The notes under the pieces are model-generated. The model did no database searches. It had not been told where the DNA came from and worked only from the letters and a program-made list of their open reading frames with translations. DNA of 64,000 bases from Streptomyces sp. AC550_RSS872 (GTDB lineage: Bacteria > Actinomycetota > Actinomycetes > Streptomycetales > Streptomycetaceae), in the NCBI RefSeq assembly GCF_019049285.1, contig NZ_JAGMUL010000196.1, forward strand, positions 58,906 through 122,905. The letters are read 5' to 3'. Each line of letters opens with the position of its first letter. The stretch's first letter is position 1. Of this stretch, positions 8,011-17,895 are shown piece after piece. The translations under genes were made by a program, and so were the position numbers.

Positions 8011-9422
8011 CCTGCGACAAGCGGGCCGATCAGCCGCGGACATGGCAGTCGGTCACCTGGCCGCCGTAGCCGGCGGGCCGGTGTGGCGACCGGTGGCCGA
8101 CGCGGACCGCTCTTGGCTCGCCCAGCAGCCGCTGCCCAGGGCGGGGCGCCCAGTGGCGGAACTGCTGCACGACGTACGGGACCGGATGCTGCCCTATCCG
8201 ATGGGCAACGGGCACCCCAGGTTCTTCGGCTGGGTCAACTCCCCGCCCTCGCCGGCCGGAGTCCTGGTCGCCCCGCTGGCCGCAGCCATGAACCCCAGCT
8301 GCGCTGGAGGAGACCACGCCGGAGTCCTGCTGGAGCGCACCGCCGTGCGGTGGCTGGCGGAGTTGGTCGGCTTCCCGCACCCACCCGGTGCCGGACTGCT
8401 GACCAGCGGCGCCTCCATGGCAACCGTCATCGCGCTGGCCACTGCCCGGCAGCGGGCGATCCGTCAACAGGGCCACAACGTGCGCGAGACAGGCCTGTAC
8501 GGACAGCCTCCGCTGGCGGTCTACCTGTCAGCCGAGGGGCACAGCTGTCTGCGCAAGGCAGCGGAACTCCTTGGCCTGGGCAGCCATTACCTCCGCACGG
8601 TCCCGGTCGACGGCGCATGCCGCATGGACACCGGCGCACTGCGTCGCCTGATCGCTTCGGACCGGGAGGCGGGCGTGCGTCCGATGCTCGTCGCGGCCAG
8701 CGCCGGAACGGTCAACACCGGCGCCGTCGACCCTCTGGAGGAAATCGCGGAGATCGCCCGTGAACACGATCTGTGGTTCCACGTCGACGGCGCCTACGGC
8801 GTGCTCGGGGTCCTCGATGAAGGAACCCGCCCCGTCTATGTCGGCCTGGAACGGGCGGACTCCCTCGCGCTGGACCCGCACAAATGGCTCGGTGTACCCG
8901 TCGACGCCGGTTGTGTCCTCTTCCGCGACCCCCGTCGGCCCGCGCGACACCTTCAGCCTCGTACCGCCCTACCTCCGCGACGACGAGGCCGACGACCTGG
9001 GCTGGTTCTCCGAGTACGGCCCCGAACAGACCCGTCCGTTCCGCGCACTGCGAGTCTGGGCCACGATCGCGCACCTCGGCCGCGACGGCATCGCCCACCT
9101 GGTGCAGCGAACCGCCCAACTCGCCCGTGCCCTCGCCGACATGATCGAAGCCTCCCACGACTTCGACCTGCTCGCCCCGGCCGTCACCTCCGTCGTCGCC
9201 TTCCGCCATCGGCCCACGGCCCTCGGCCCCGGCACGACAGAGGCACTGAACCAGGCCATCCCGACCGCCGTACAGCGGCGCGGGCGGGCCTTTCTGACCG
9301 GCACTCGGCTCTCGGGCACGGCAGCCCTGCGCGCCTGCGTCCTCCACCCGGACACCACCGAGGCCGACCTCACCGTCCTGCTGGACGAAATCCGGACCGC
9401 AGCGAGGGAGATCACCGCATGA
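8003..9422 (+). pseudogene. PLP-dependent decarboxylase (aromatic-L-amino-acid decarboxylase type), one-base frameshift
   Basis: A group II decarboxylase fold: the Asp that binds the pyridine nitrogen is in WFHVDGAYG and the Schiff-base Lys in ALDPHKWLGVPVDAG. The ATG at 8003 has GGAGG six bases upstream. The frame is clean to the run of five C at 8929-8933. Removing one C joins it to the frame that continues DPVGPRDTFSLVPPYLRDD and ends at the TGA at 9420-9422, giving about 472 residues, normal for the family. All catalytic residues lie before the shift, but the C-terminal domain would be lost. A sequencing error in the C run is as likely as real decay. The stop overlaps the ATG of the next gene (ATGA). 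Confidence 0.82.
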
Positions 9423-10600
9423 GTCACCCTCACCGGGTCGTCTGTGAGAGTGGCCAGGAGCCCGCCGTGATCCCCTGGAGACGTTCCGACACCGGAGGCA
9501 TGCCCGTGTTCACGAGTCTTTCCGCTGGCCTGACCACGCCCGCGCTGGTGATCGATGTCGATGTACTGGAGCGCAACATCACGCGGATGGCCGAGCACGC
9601 CCGTGCTGGGGGCTTCGCGCTGCGCCCGCACGCCAAGACCCACAAGAGCCTGCCGATAGCCGACCGCCAGCTCGCGGCCGGCGCCGTCGGCCTCACGGTC
9701 GCCACCATCGCCGAAGCCGAGGCGTTCGCCCGCCACGGCGTCACCGACCTGTTCATCGCCTACCCGCTGTGGATCGACAACGACAAGGCCCGGCGGCTGC
9801 GGCGGCTCGCGGAGACAGTGGCCTTGCGCCTGGCCGCTGACTCCCCGGAGGGCGCACGGCGCCTGGGGGAAGCCGTGCGGGGCTCGGCCCGGTCGGTCGA
9901 GTTGCTGGTCGAGATCGACAGCGGGCACCACCGTACCGGCGTCCCTCCCAAAGATGCCGTTGCCGTCGGCAAGGCTGCGGCCGATACCGGACTGAACGTC
10001 GTCGGCGTCTTCACCTTCCCCGGGCACGGCTACGGTCACGACGCCCAGGCCCGCGAGCGAGCGGCTCGCGACGAGGAGCGGGAACTCGGCGAGGCCGCCG
10101 AAGCACTCTCTTCCGTCGGGCTCCCGGCACGGGTGATCAGCGGCGGCTCGACGCCGACCGCCGGCCGCTGGCAGCCGGGCATCGTCAACGAACTCCGGCC
10201 CGGCGTCTACGTCTTCAATGACGCCACCCAGCTGGCCCTCGGCTCCTGTACGCCGGACGACGTGGCCCTCGTCGCCGCCGCGACGGTGGTCAGCGCCTCG
10301 ACCAAGGAGCGCTTCGTACTGGACGCGGGCAGCAAGGTCCTCGGCACCGACACCACCCCGTGGGTGGCCGGCCACGGGCACCTACCAGACTTCCCTGAGG
10401 CGTCGGTCACCGCGCTCTCCGAGCACCACGCCACGGTTGTCCTCCCAGAGGGCAGCGAGGCCCCGCCCCTGGGCGCGCTCGTAGCCGTCGCCCCCAACCA
10501 CGTCTGCACGGCGGTCAATCTTGCCGACGAACTGGTCGTCACCCGACAGGGCAACGTCGTCGACCGCTGGCCGGTAGCAGCCCGTGGCGCCAACACATGA
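9419..10600 (+). CDS. D-threonine aldolase / D-serine dehydratase-like PLP enzyme (393 aa)
   Basis: A fold-type III PLP enzyme: an alanine-racemase-like N-terminal barrel (TTPALVIDVDVLERNI, LRPHAKTHKSLPIA with the PLP lysine near residue 75) and a C-terminal D-serine-dehydratase-like domain with the metal-binding pair in PNHVCTAVNL. Enzymes of this family cleave or deaminate D-3-hydroxy amino acids in the cytoplasm. The ATG at 9419 overlaps the stop of the decarboxylase; an internal ATG (MPVFTSLSAG, residue 28) is an alternative start nearer to where family members begin. With the decarboxylase and XRE-cupin regulator it suggests a small amino-acid catabolic operon. The exact substrate is not known. 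Confidence 0.82.
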   Translation: MSHPHRVVCESGQEPAVIPWRRSDTGGMPVFTSLSAGLTTPALVIDVDVLERNITRMAEHARAGGFALRPHAKTHKSLPIADRQLAAGAVGLTVATIAEAEAFARHGVTDLFIAYPLWIDNDKARRLRRLAETVALRLAADSPEGARRLGEAVRGSARSVELLVEIDSGHHRTGVPPKDAVAVGKAAADTGLNVVGVFTFPGHGYGHDAQARERAARDEERELGEAAEALSSVGLPARVISGGSTPTAGRWQPGIVNELRPGVYVFNDATQLALGSCTPDDVALVAAATVVSASTKERFVLDAGSKVLGTDTTPWVAGHGHLPDFPEASVTALSEHHATVVLPEGSEAPPLGALVAVAPNHVCTAVNLADELVVTRQGNVVDRWPVAARGANT

Positions 10601-10888
10601 CGGTCCTATGCAGAAGCCCCGTGTGTCTCACCCCTGCGAACGCAGTGTCCTCGGCCCTGGCCCGGGGGCACACCAACACGGTGGTTTCGTAAACAGGAGC
10701 TGGCAACGTTTGTCGACGGTTTCGGGCAGCACTTAGCGATCAGACGGCCCGGAAAAGTCGATGAGAACTGACAACGCGTCTCGCGATCGGTTGCTCGTGG
10801 GCCTGCGGCTGACGGCTTGTGGTGTGAGCCCGGATCTTCGTTCGCTCCGCGAGGCTGGCAGCAGCTGATGTGCGGTTAGGTTGACGGG
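10601..10888. other. No gene seen
   Basis: Spacer of 288 bases between the amino-acid operon and the metallophosphoesterase. No open frame with coding character and no clear hairpin or promoter could be recognised. Confidence 0.5.
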
Positions 10889-11767
10889 ATGAAGATTCTG
10901 CATCTGTCCGATACACACCTCGACCGCGCCGGCGGCCCGGACGCCGATGGGGCCGATGGCACGGCGGCGCTTCGCCGGATGCTCGCCGACCTGGTCCATT
11001 TACGCGACCTCGATGCACTCGTCGTCACGGGAGACGTGGCGGACGATGGATCGCGCGAGGGTTACGGGCGGGCGCATGAGCTCGTGGGCGGCTACGCCCA
11101 GGAGCGGGGCGCATCGGTGTTCTACGCGACCGGGAACCACGATGAGCGGGCGGCGTTCGGCGAGGTGCTCGGCTGTGGCCATGCACGCCCCGACGCGGTG
11201 TATGACGGGCCCGAGGGCGAGCGGGCCGCCGCGAGCACGGTCGATGGCTGGCGGGTGGTCACTCTTGACTCTCTCGTGCCGGGCAGGGGCTACGGGAGGA
11301 TCGGCCGGGCCCAGCTGGACTGGCTTCGTGAGGTCTTGGCCATGCCCGCGGCGCATGGCACGCTCCTGGCCTTCCACCACCCGCCGGTCGCACTGGAGGT
11401 CGAGGTGCAACGGGCACTCGGTCTGCAGGATGCCGATGAGCTGGGTGCGGTGATCCGCGGGACCGACGTGCAGCTGATCCTCTGCGGTCACTTCCATCTT
11501 CAGATCCTGGGGCGCCTGGAACAGGCGACGGTCTGGGTCACGCCCGGCATCGTCAGCCGCATCGACCTGACTGCCCAGCCCGGCACCGAGCGCGCCGTGC
11601 ACGGTCCTTCGGCCTCCCTGGTCCGGCTCGGCACGCCCCACGGACCGCTTATTCACACCCTTCATGCCCGTGATCCCCGCGTGGGCGAGACGGTTTACGA
11701 GGCCGATGAGGAGGAGATGCGTGAGGTGATCGAGAAACTCGGCCCGGCCAAGATGAGCCCGAGCTGA
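10889..11767 (+). CDS. Calcineurin-like metallophosphoesterase (292 aa)
   Basis: A two-metal phosphoesterase of the class III cyclic-nucleotide phosphodiesterase (CpdA-like) type. All five signature blocks are present in order: LSDTHLD (residues 6-12), VTGDVADDG, ATGNHDER, LAFHHPP and LCGHFHLQ. The length is typical and no signal peptide is seen, so it is cytoplasmic. Likely reaction: hydrolysis of a phosphodiester such as cAMP, or of a related phosphate ester. The ATG has no strong ribosome site. The 3' end abuts a truncated IS630 copy a few tens of bases downstream, but the C-terminus looks complete. Confidence 0.88.
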   Translation: MKILHLSDTHLDRAGGPDADGADGTAALRRMLADLVHLRDLDALVVTGDVADDGSREGYGRAHELVGGYAQERGASVFYATGNHDERAAFGEVLGCGHARPDAVYDGPEGERAAASTVDGWRVVTLDSLVPGRGYGRIGRAQLDWLREVLAMPAAHGTLLAFHHPPVALEVEVQRALGLQDADELGAVIRGTDVQLILCGHFHLQILGRLEQATVWVTPGIVSRIDLTAQPGTERAVHGPSASLVRLGTPHGPLIHTLHARDPRVGETVYEADEEEMREVIEKLGPAKMSPS

Positions 11768-11805
11768 GAAGCGTCGTGCAGGGTGTGACGTGCCGTCCGG
11801 CTGTT

Positions 11806-12767
11806 GAGCTCGTGGCTGCGGGGCGGCAGGTAGAATAGCTCCACTCCGATCCTCGCCAGCTGGTCGCCGCGGTCCTTGAACGCCTTGTCCAGGTGCGCGG
11901 AGGCGTTGTCCAGCACCACCGTGCACGGCCGGGAGCGCCGCCAGACGGGCAGTTGGGCGCCGACACCGTCCGCGGCCAGGGCCAGCGCGCCGGCCCGCCG
12001 GCCAGCCGACAGCAGACGAACTCCAGCAGCACCTTGGCGTCGATCTTGCCGGGGGTATACTCCCAGAACAGATCGGGACCGGTGCCCACGACCAGGGCGC
12101 CCAGCACGTTGATGCGCCGGTCGCTCTTGTACTCGCGCGGTACCACTGCGCGCTGCCCGATGCGTGACCAGGTGTAGCCGGTGGGCATGGTGGGCGCGAA
12201 TCCGGACTCGTCGAGGAAGATCAGGTCGTGCGTTCCCGCGTCGGCCTCCATCCGTAAGTCCGCAAGTCCTCCAGCCAGGCCCGTGCGGCCTGCTGGAGGA
12301 CGGGGTCGGCCCTGTGGCGCAGGCTGTCGCGGGTCCGCTTCCACCGAAACTCCTCCCGGTGCAGCAGCTCGGTCAACCACGCCGCCGACACGCGCACGCC
12401 CCCGTTCGCTCTCCAGCCAGTCGCACAGCTCGGGCGCGGTCCAGGTCACCCCCGCTTCGGCCGAGGCGTCCAGCAAGGCACCCACCATCTTCAGGCCATC
12501 ATCGGTGACGGAGGCGGGCCGTCCCGGACGCGGGGCATCGGCCAGGGCATCGAACCCGCCGCCGGTGAAACGGTGCACCGCATCGCGCACCATTACCGGG
12601 TTGCATTCCACCAGGCCGGCGACCTGCCGCGCGGTCAGGCCCCGGCTCAGTAACCGGATGCACTCCAACCGCCGCCGCTCGTTACGCGACAGATCACGCC
12701 CTGCCAGCCGCCGACGCACCTCGAATTGCTGCCCGGACGTCAACTCCACCGTCAGGATCTTCGGCAT
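11806..12767 (-). mobile_element. IS630-family transposase, frameshifted and 3'-truncated
   Basis: The helix-turn-helix part reads MPKILTVELTSGQQ, RLLSRGLTARQVAGL and APRPGRPASV. The catalytic part reads LIFLDESGFAPTMPTGYTWS (first Asp), VLDNASAHLDKAF (second Asp, in another frame) and FYLPPRSHELN, and then leaves the family before the final Glu region. At least two frameshifts (near 12390 and 11990) and the lost end make it inactive. Confidence 0.8.
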
Positions 12768-12838
12768 CACCACCACTTCCCACCAAACCTCCTACCCCCA
12801 CAGAGAGTTGACTTCACCGAGACCGCTTAGCTTGTGCT

Positions 12839-14273
12839 CTATGGTCTGGCCTGGTTGCGTTCGGTGATCGTCTCGGGTCGTTTGACGGTCTTGCCCACGT
12901 CGTAGCGGGTGGCGGGGTGTCGGTTCTTGGAGCCGAGGGGTCTGCCGGGGCCTGGCCGGTTCGGTTTGGGTGCACGGGCTGGGCATGGCATGTGAAGGCG
13001 GAGGTTCCTGAACCCGCGGCGGACGCGGGCGGGGGTGAGCCGACTGGGCTCCGCACGACGTTCCCAGGGGCGGCGGAGGTCCTCGGCGAGGAGCCGGGCG
13101 AGGCGGAGTTGAATGTGGGCGGCGATGATCAGCCAGGTCCATCGGTCCGCTGCCGCGGGCGTGCGGAGTTTCGGGCGGGTCCAGCCGAGCGTCTGTTTGA
13201 TCATTTTGAAGGTGTGTTCCAGGTCGAACCGGCGGAGGAACGCCTACGATCGCAGATCGACGTCTTCGCCGCTCAGGCCGGTGGCGGACGACCAGAGCCA
13301 GAGTGGCAGCGGGTCCCCGCCGGCGGGCAAGCGGTCGGCTTCCAGGCGGATCTGGGTGCCTTCGATGACCGGCAGGGGGCCACTGTGGTCGATCCACGCG
13401 GACCGAGTGGTCAGCCTGGGGTGGATGCGGTCCCAGGCCAGCGCGCGGACAGTCCCTTAGCGGTCCGTGACCTGCACCGTCGCGGCATCCGGATCACCCC
13501 ATGTCTCCGGGCGAGCAAAGCGAAACTCCTTGCCGTGCTTCGGAGGCCGTCCACCCTCCGGCGGGGAGATCCAGGGAACCGGGACCGGCTTGCGCATCAA
13601 TCGGTCCGTGCGCATTCGCCCGAGGACCTCCACCGGCAGCCCTTCCAGCAGGTGAGCCATGCGTGGAGCGTCGAAGACGATCAGGATGTCGGAGTCTCCG
13701 ACGTGCCATCGGCCCATGTCGATGAGGTCCTCGAACACGCGACGGACCTGGGCGGCGGTGGCCTCGGCGACGTCGTCGGCCGGCCCCAACCGCAGGGCAT
13801 CCAGGATCTGGCGCCACGAGGTCCGGCCCGATTCCAGGGCGGCGACGAACGAGTAGGGCCAGCCCGGCACGAACTGGTCCGAGGACCTTCCACCGCGACC
13901 GTAGACGTGGCAGAACAAGCGGTCCGCACTGGTCGGCGCGTCCGGCCGGAGCCAGTGGGTGATGTCCACCGCCAGGGACCAAGCGCCCGTCGGCGGCCTG
14001 CGGCATGAACAACCCGGCCAGCACTTGTCGCAGTCGCGGCACGTCGACGTTCCCGTTGTTCAACGCGTCGTACATCGCGCCGTGTCCGCGCCGATGTTCG
14101 GCCACCAACGTCAGGTCCACCGGTGCAGTCACCGGCCCGTCCGCACACAGCAGCGCGTCGGCCAGCTCGAACAGCTCGTCCCCGCGGGCGGTCAGGCAGT
14201 CGAAGAAGTCGTCCCGGAAGCGTGACGCTTCGGCGAACGCTTCCCCGGGGACATCGAGGTGCTGCGGGCTCAT
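12839..14273 (-). pseudogene. DDE-type transposase of a Streptomyces family, two nonsense codons and one frameshift
   Basis: The protein starts MSPQHLDVPGEAFAEASRF at 14273 and would be about 480 residues, ending at 12839. A one-base shift lies near 13978 (before VDITHWLRPDAPT, a catalytic Asp). The frame is then continuous but broken by TAA at 13457-13459, where family members probably have Tyr (TDR-stop-GTVRALAWD), and by TAG near 13245 (DLRS-stop-AFLRRFDLEHTF). I recall this as a putative transposase family common in Streptomyces; the family name cannot be confirmed without a search. Confidence 0.7.
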
Positions 14274-14444
14274 CCCCACGGCCTTCGTTCGGTGCATTCC
14301 TTGGTCGGAGCACAGAATCGGACGGAGGCCGCCCGCACGTCTGGTGAACTTCCGCGTGAGGGAGCCAGTTCGACGGACAATTCGACACCACGGAACTCGG
14401 GAGCTCGGGCAACCCGCCTGAAGTCGTGGCTGAAGGGAGCGGTA

Positions 14445-14753
14445 GTGAACGGCACGTGGTGGCTCACACAGGGCGACACCCCGATCGGCGAGCTACGGCA
14501 GTACGCAATTGATCAGCCAACGTTCCTCTGCCACTTCATCCCGGGACCCGGATGGGAAGGGGTCCGTGCACTGTTCGAGAGCTGGGCGGCCCTGCACGGC
14601 CCGGACCCCGACGGCTCTCGAACAGCACAGGTCATCAAGCCCATCATGGACCTCGGACTAACGCTGGTTGCCGAAGACGAACTTCGGCCCATGGCGCTCT
14701 TCAAAGAGTGCATCGTCCGTATCGACGGCGACACCGCCCGCGTGCGCTGCTGA
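14445..14753 (+). CDS. Hypothetical protein (102 aa)
   Basis: The GTG at 14445 is fixed by AAGGGAG six bases upstream, although the frame stays open further 5'. The product begins MNGTWWLTQGDTPIGELR, contains FLCHFIPGPGWEGVRALFESW and ends RIDGDTARVRC. It is soluble, acidic and without membrane segments, and reads like a conserved Streptomyces hypothetical. Function unknown. It stands alone between two transposase remnants. Confidence 0.65.
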   Translation: MNGTWWLTQGDTPIGELRQYAIDQPTFLCHFIPGPGWEGVRALFESWAALHGPDPDGSRTAQVIKPIMDLGLTLVAEDELRPMALFKECIVRIDGDTARVRC

Positions 14754-14814
14754 CCTCAACGAAGCCGCCGACCATAAGGCACAAGCTCAGGTCGGTGGTG
14801 ACCTGACGGCGGGC

Positions 14815-14964
14815 TCAGATGGTGCTGCTGTCCGCGCAGGGCATGAGCGAGGCGAACAACGCAGTCGTGATGTTCACCAGCACGATCGGGTCCGCGACCG
14901 GTAGCACTTGCTGAAACATCTCCCACAACTCGTCCGGCACCAGCCGCTCAACGATCCCCGCCAT
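14815..14964 (-). pseudogene. IS5-type transposase N-terminal remnant
   Basis: MAGIVERLVPDELWEMFQQV at 14964 downward is the typical start of an IS5-group transposase. After about 20 residues it runs into unrelated sequence (NITTALFASLMP), possibly from another transposase, and stops at 14815. Confidence 0.6.
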
Positions 14965-15047
14965 GATCGTCAGGATACCGATCTGCCCAAATGGGGAGAA
15001 GTCTCAGCGCCTATCCATCTACCCGTAGCGGCCCGCCCCTGGTTCGT

Positions 15048-15479
15048 TCATCCCGTCACCCTCAAGATCATGAAGTTCTCGGGGTTCGGGACCGGCATGA
15101 ATCCAGCCTTCGCGTAAACCTCATGGGCGTCGAGGGTCGACAGGAGCACACGCTTGAGCCGATACGGGGCGAGGTGGTCGCGGACCGCTCCCGCAAGCCA
15201 GGTGCCGAGCCCCCTGCCGCGGTGCGCAGGCACAACGTAGACGTCGCACAGCCAAGCGAAGGTGGCGCGGTCGGTCACCACGCGCGCGTAGGCGACCTGG
15301 TCACCGGAGGCGTCGTAGACAGCGAAGTTCAATGAGCCGCGCACTGACTCCTCAACCGTTTCCCGAGTGCGTCCAAGAGCCCAGAACGCGTCGGTCGACA
15401 GCCATTCGTGCACCAGCCCCACGTCGAGGCGATCCGGGTCTGTGGAGAGCTCGTATCCGTCGCTCCTGCTAGTGATCAC
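15048..15479 (-). CDS. GNAT-family N-acetyltransferase (143 aa)
   Basis: A compact acetyl-CoA-dependent acyltransferase. Acetyl-CoA motif A is seen as LCDVYVVPAHRGRGLGTWL (Arg-x-x-Gly-x-Gly/Ala type), preceded by the beta-strands of FAVYDASGDQVAYARVV. The C-terminal MPVPNPENFMILRVTG fits a group of small GNATs. The start is taken as GTG 15479 (MITSRSDGYELSTDPDRLDV); the frame is open upstream, but those codons lie in decayed transposase. The acceptor substrate cannot be told. The upstream 80 bases probably hold its promoter. Confidence 0.8.
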   Translation of the reverse strand: MITSRSDGYELSTDPDRLDVGLVHEWLSTDAFWALGRTRETVEESVRGSLNFAVYDASGDQVAYARVVTDRATFAWLCDVYVVPAHRGRGLGTWLAGAVRDHLAPYRLKRVLLSTLDAHEVYAKAGFMPVPNPENFMILRVTG

Positions 15480-15559
15480 GAGGCGGCAGCATAACCAGGC
15501 AACTTGGAAAATCCAAGTAGTCGTCTGAGGCTTCAGCCCAGGATGCCGCCCGGGTCCAC

Positions 15560-15987
15560 TTGAGGCGCCCGCTCGGTTAATCCAGAGGCTCTCGGCGTAG
15601 GCGAAGACGTCGGACAGCGTCCGCAGTCGTACCCCAGGCCGGTCGGGCACCGCGCAGCCGCGCGCCGCGAGCAGCGAGCAGCGGGCGGACCTGCCGGATC
15701 GCCGCCGAGGCGCGGGTCGATATCGAAGAGTTCGGCCAGGACCTCGTGCGGTAGCTGATGGCGCAGATGTACCAGGTGAGAAGCAGCCTGTCGACCAGAA
15801 CCAGCTTCGACTTGCGTCCTGCCCCGGCCGCCCGCTTGCGTTCACCACCCCGCGCCATGCGCAGCGTGGACTGTCGGGCCGCCTCCCCTGGGTCGGCGAG
15901 TTCGGCGAACAACTCGCCGAAGTGTGTGCGGGAAACGCCGGACAGAGCAGGATGGGAGCACGCCGTGCGTGCCCAGGTCAGCTTCAC
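15560..15987 (-). pseudogene. IS5-like transposase N-terminal half, frameshifted
   Basis: GTG at 15987 starts VKLTWARTACSHPALSGVS, followed by HFGELFAELADP and GAGRKSKLVLVDRLLLT, typical of the helix-turn-helix half of DDE_Tnp_4-type transposases. The frame changes near 15770 (continuing as LAELFDIDPRLGG in another frame). No catalytic domain is left. Confidence 0.65.
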
Positions 15988-16013
15988 AACTCGCCTAACC
16001 CGCACGGCCCTTC

Positions 16014-16496
16014 TCACGTCATTGCCGACCGACCCCCGCCAGCACTTCCCCCAGGTCGCAAGCCCATGGGGTGGTCGTAGCGTATGAACCCCTTGAAGCT
16101 CGCCACCTTGTCGTACAGGGCACGGGCGGCGGTGTTGTCCTCCTTAGTGGTCCAGTAGAAGCGGGATGCCCCCTGCTCCCGCGATGCATCGGCCACCTTC
16201 TCGATCAGCATCCGCGCCACGCCTCGGCCGCGTGCCGCCTCGTCGACGAAGAGGTCCTGGAGGTAGCAACTGTCTTCCATCCAGAACGTCGGGTGGAACA
16301 GATAGTGCGCGATGCCGACCAGCTCCCCGTGCAACCAGGCGCCGATGCCGTGGAACTCGGCGTCGCCCCGTAGCCGCTGCCAAGTCTGCTCGTAGCCCTC
16401 GTCCGGCACCATGGCGCGGTAGAACTCCTTGTAACCGCGCGCCAGCGCTTCCCAGGCGGCGCGATCCTCCTCGCGCAACGAACCAATGGTGATCAC
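16014..16496 (-). CDS. GNAT-family N-acetyltransferase (160 aa)
   Basis: Starts MITIGSLREEDRAAWEALAR and shows the GNAT core: LVGIAHYLFHPTFWMEDSC, then acetyl-CoA motif A LQDLFVDEAARGRGVARML, then RFYWTTKEDNTAARALYDKV. The layout resembles RimI/PhnO-like small-molecule or protein acetyltransferases. The GTG start at 16496 overlaps the stop of the HAD gene by four bases, so the two are translationally coupled. That could mean the acetyltransferase and phosphatase act on the same small molecule, but no further gene supports it. The last ten residues (GGSAGGGRSAMT) may be read-through into IS sequence. Confidence 0.85.
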   Translation of the reverse strand: MITIGSLREEDRAAWEALARGYKEFYRAMVPDEGYEQTWQRLRGDAEFHGIGAWLHGELVGIAHYLFHPTFWMEDSCYLQDLFVDEAARGRGVARMLIEKVADASREQGASRFYWTTKEDNTAARALYDKVASFKGFIRYDHPMGLRPGGSAGGGRSAMT

Positions 16497-17224
16497 GACT
16501 GCCCATCCTCACTCGCAAGCTTCAACTGATCTGCCGATCTGCGGGACACTGTCCCGGAGCCGCCCTGGCGGGCCGTGCCGTCGCCCGTACGCCTGCGAGG
16601 CGTCACCAGCAGGCTGAGCACGTCGTGCGGACGCGCCGCGACCGGGTGGGCCCCGGCACGGACACCGGCGCGTGCACCCCACCTGGCGTGCACTCCCAGC
16701 GATCCCGCGGCGTTGGCACAGTCGAGGTCCACTTCAGCGTCACCGACATAGGCAGTTGCCTCGGCCGGAACCCCAAGCTGCCGCAGCGCCAGCAACAGCC
16801 CGTCCGGCGCCGGTTTGGGCCTGTCGACTTCGTCGCCTGCGATGACCACGTCGAATAGCGCGTCGATTCCGGCGGCAGCGAGCATGCTCGAAGCCACTCG
16901 CCGGGTGGCCGCCGTGAATACGCCCAGCCGCATGCCCGCATCGGCGACTTCGTCTAGCAGGGCCGGTATGCCGGGGAACGGCCGCAGCTCGGCGACGGCC
17001 GGATCCAGGTAAGCGTGGAAGCGCTCGACCTCGGCGGGGTCGCAGGTGCGGCCGAGGAAGTGGGCGAGAACCAGCTCTGTGTGGCCGACATGCCAGCCGG
17101 CGACCACCTCATCCGGCGAGACCGGCGGGCCGCCGAGCGAGCGAATCGCGTCGGCGTACGCGCGGGACACCGTGGGGACGCTATCCAGGAGCGTCCCATC
17201 CATGTCGAACACAACTGCACGCAT
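16493..17224 (-). CDS. HAD-superfamily phosphatase (243 aa), Gph-like
   Basis: Haloacid-dehalogenase fold with motif I VVFDMDGTLLDS (nucleophile Asp8 and Asp10), a helical cap (residues about 20-85), motif II VFTAATRR, motif III PKPAPDGLLLAL and motif IV YVGDAEVDLDCA. This order fits phosphoglycolate-phosphatase-like enzymes acting on small phosphate esters. The ATG at 17224 (MRAVVFDMDG) is the natural start. The last 35 residues are basic and low-complexity and may be a degenerate extension. It overlaps the downstream GNAT by four bases (two-gene operon). Confidence 0.87.
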   Translation of the reverse strand: MRAVVFDMDGTLLDSVPTVSRAYADAIRSLGGPPVSPDEVVAGWHVGHTELVLAHFLGRTCDPAEVERFHAYLDPAVAELRPFPGIPALLDEVADAGMRLGVFTAATRRVASSMLAAAGIDALFDVVIAGDEVDRPKPAPDGLLLALRQLGVPAEATAYVGDAEVDLDCANAAGSLGVHARWGARAGVRAGAHPVAARPHDVLSLLVTPRRRTGDGTARQGGSGTVSRRSADQLKLASEDGQS

Positions 17225-17537
17225 GACTCACGATCCTGCCTACGTCGTCGCGTTCGACGCCAGGGCCACTTTCTAAACACTGGCTACATGGAGCGAGCTC
17301 GATATCGCGGCAGGCCAGCACGTCCGGACCTCAATTTCCCCCGGGGTCGTTACTCCACCGCCGACACCTCGGCGCGACTGCCACCCGGACCTGCGCCATC
17401 GATGGCCTCGCCGGACAATGATCAGCTTGAACGTAGCCGGCCCCAGTGCCTCATGTACCTCAAATCTGTCAGCACGGTAGAATCGCCACGCACCAAGGAC
17501 GTTGTGCTCCAGCCCGGTCCGGTAGTGCAGATAACTC
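17225..17537. other. No gene seen
   Basis: About 310 bases upstream of the HAD operon. It should hold that operon's promoter. No coding frame with recognisable content is seen; the sequence joins directly to the broken HNH gene at 17538. Confidence 0.4.
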
Positions 17538-17741
17538 GGGTGTTGCAGCCGTCGGCCGGGTTGTCGCCGGCGTTCCAGTGGCGGAACTTGTCGCGGCTGT
17601 AGCCGTCGCGGGACTCGGTGGCCACGGGCAGGCTGGCGACGGCCTCGGTCAGGGGCAGGGTTTCCGCGGCGTGGGCGGGGGGGTGGAGACGGTGGCGGGC
17701 AGGACGGCGGCCGCGAGGCCGCGCAGGACAGCTTTGACCAT
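17538..17741 (-). pseudogene. Secreted HNH-endonuclease-type protein, N-terminal remnant
   Basis: ATG at 17741 starts a signal-peptide-like segment (MVKAVLRGLAAAVLPATVS). A one-base shift in a C run leads to AHAAETLPLTEAVASLP and SRDGYSRDKFRHWNAGD, ending at GCNTR near 17538. This matches the start of Streptomyces secreted HNH (DUF1524-like) nucleases, which continue into the HNH domain; that domain is absent. Confidence 0.6.
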
Positions 17742-17895
17742 GTGCCGTTGATAGCCCCGATGGCGGGTGTGATTAGCGGTATCCCGGGGCCGCCGCCCAT
17801 GTGAGTGGAAAGGTCATACCGGAGGAACGAATCTCCCGTGCATGGTCAGCGTCGTCGAGGGCCACCATCCCCCGTGCGCGGCGGCGGGAGTGAAG

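Noticed and set aside
7844..10600. A single 918-residue fusion protein
   Set aside because: The frame joins the decarboxylase front to the aldolase only because of the extra C at 8929-8933. The aldolase has its own ATG at 9419, and the decarboxylase tail is in the other frame.
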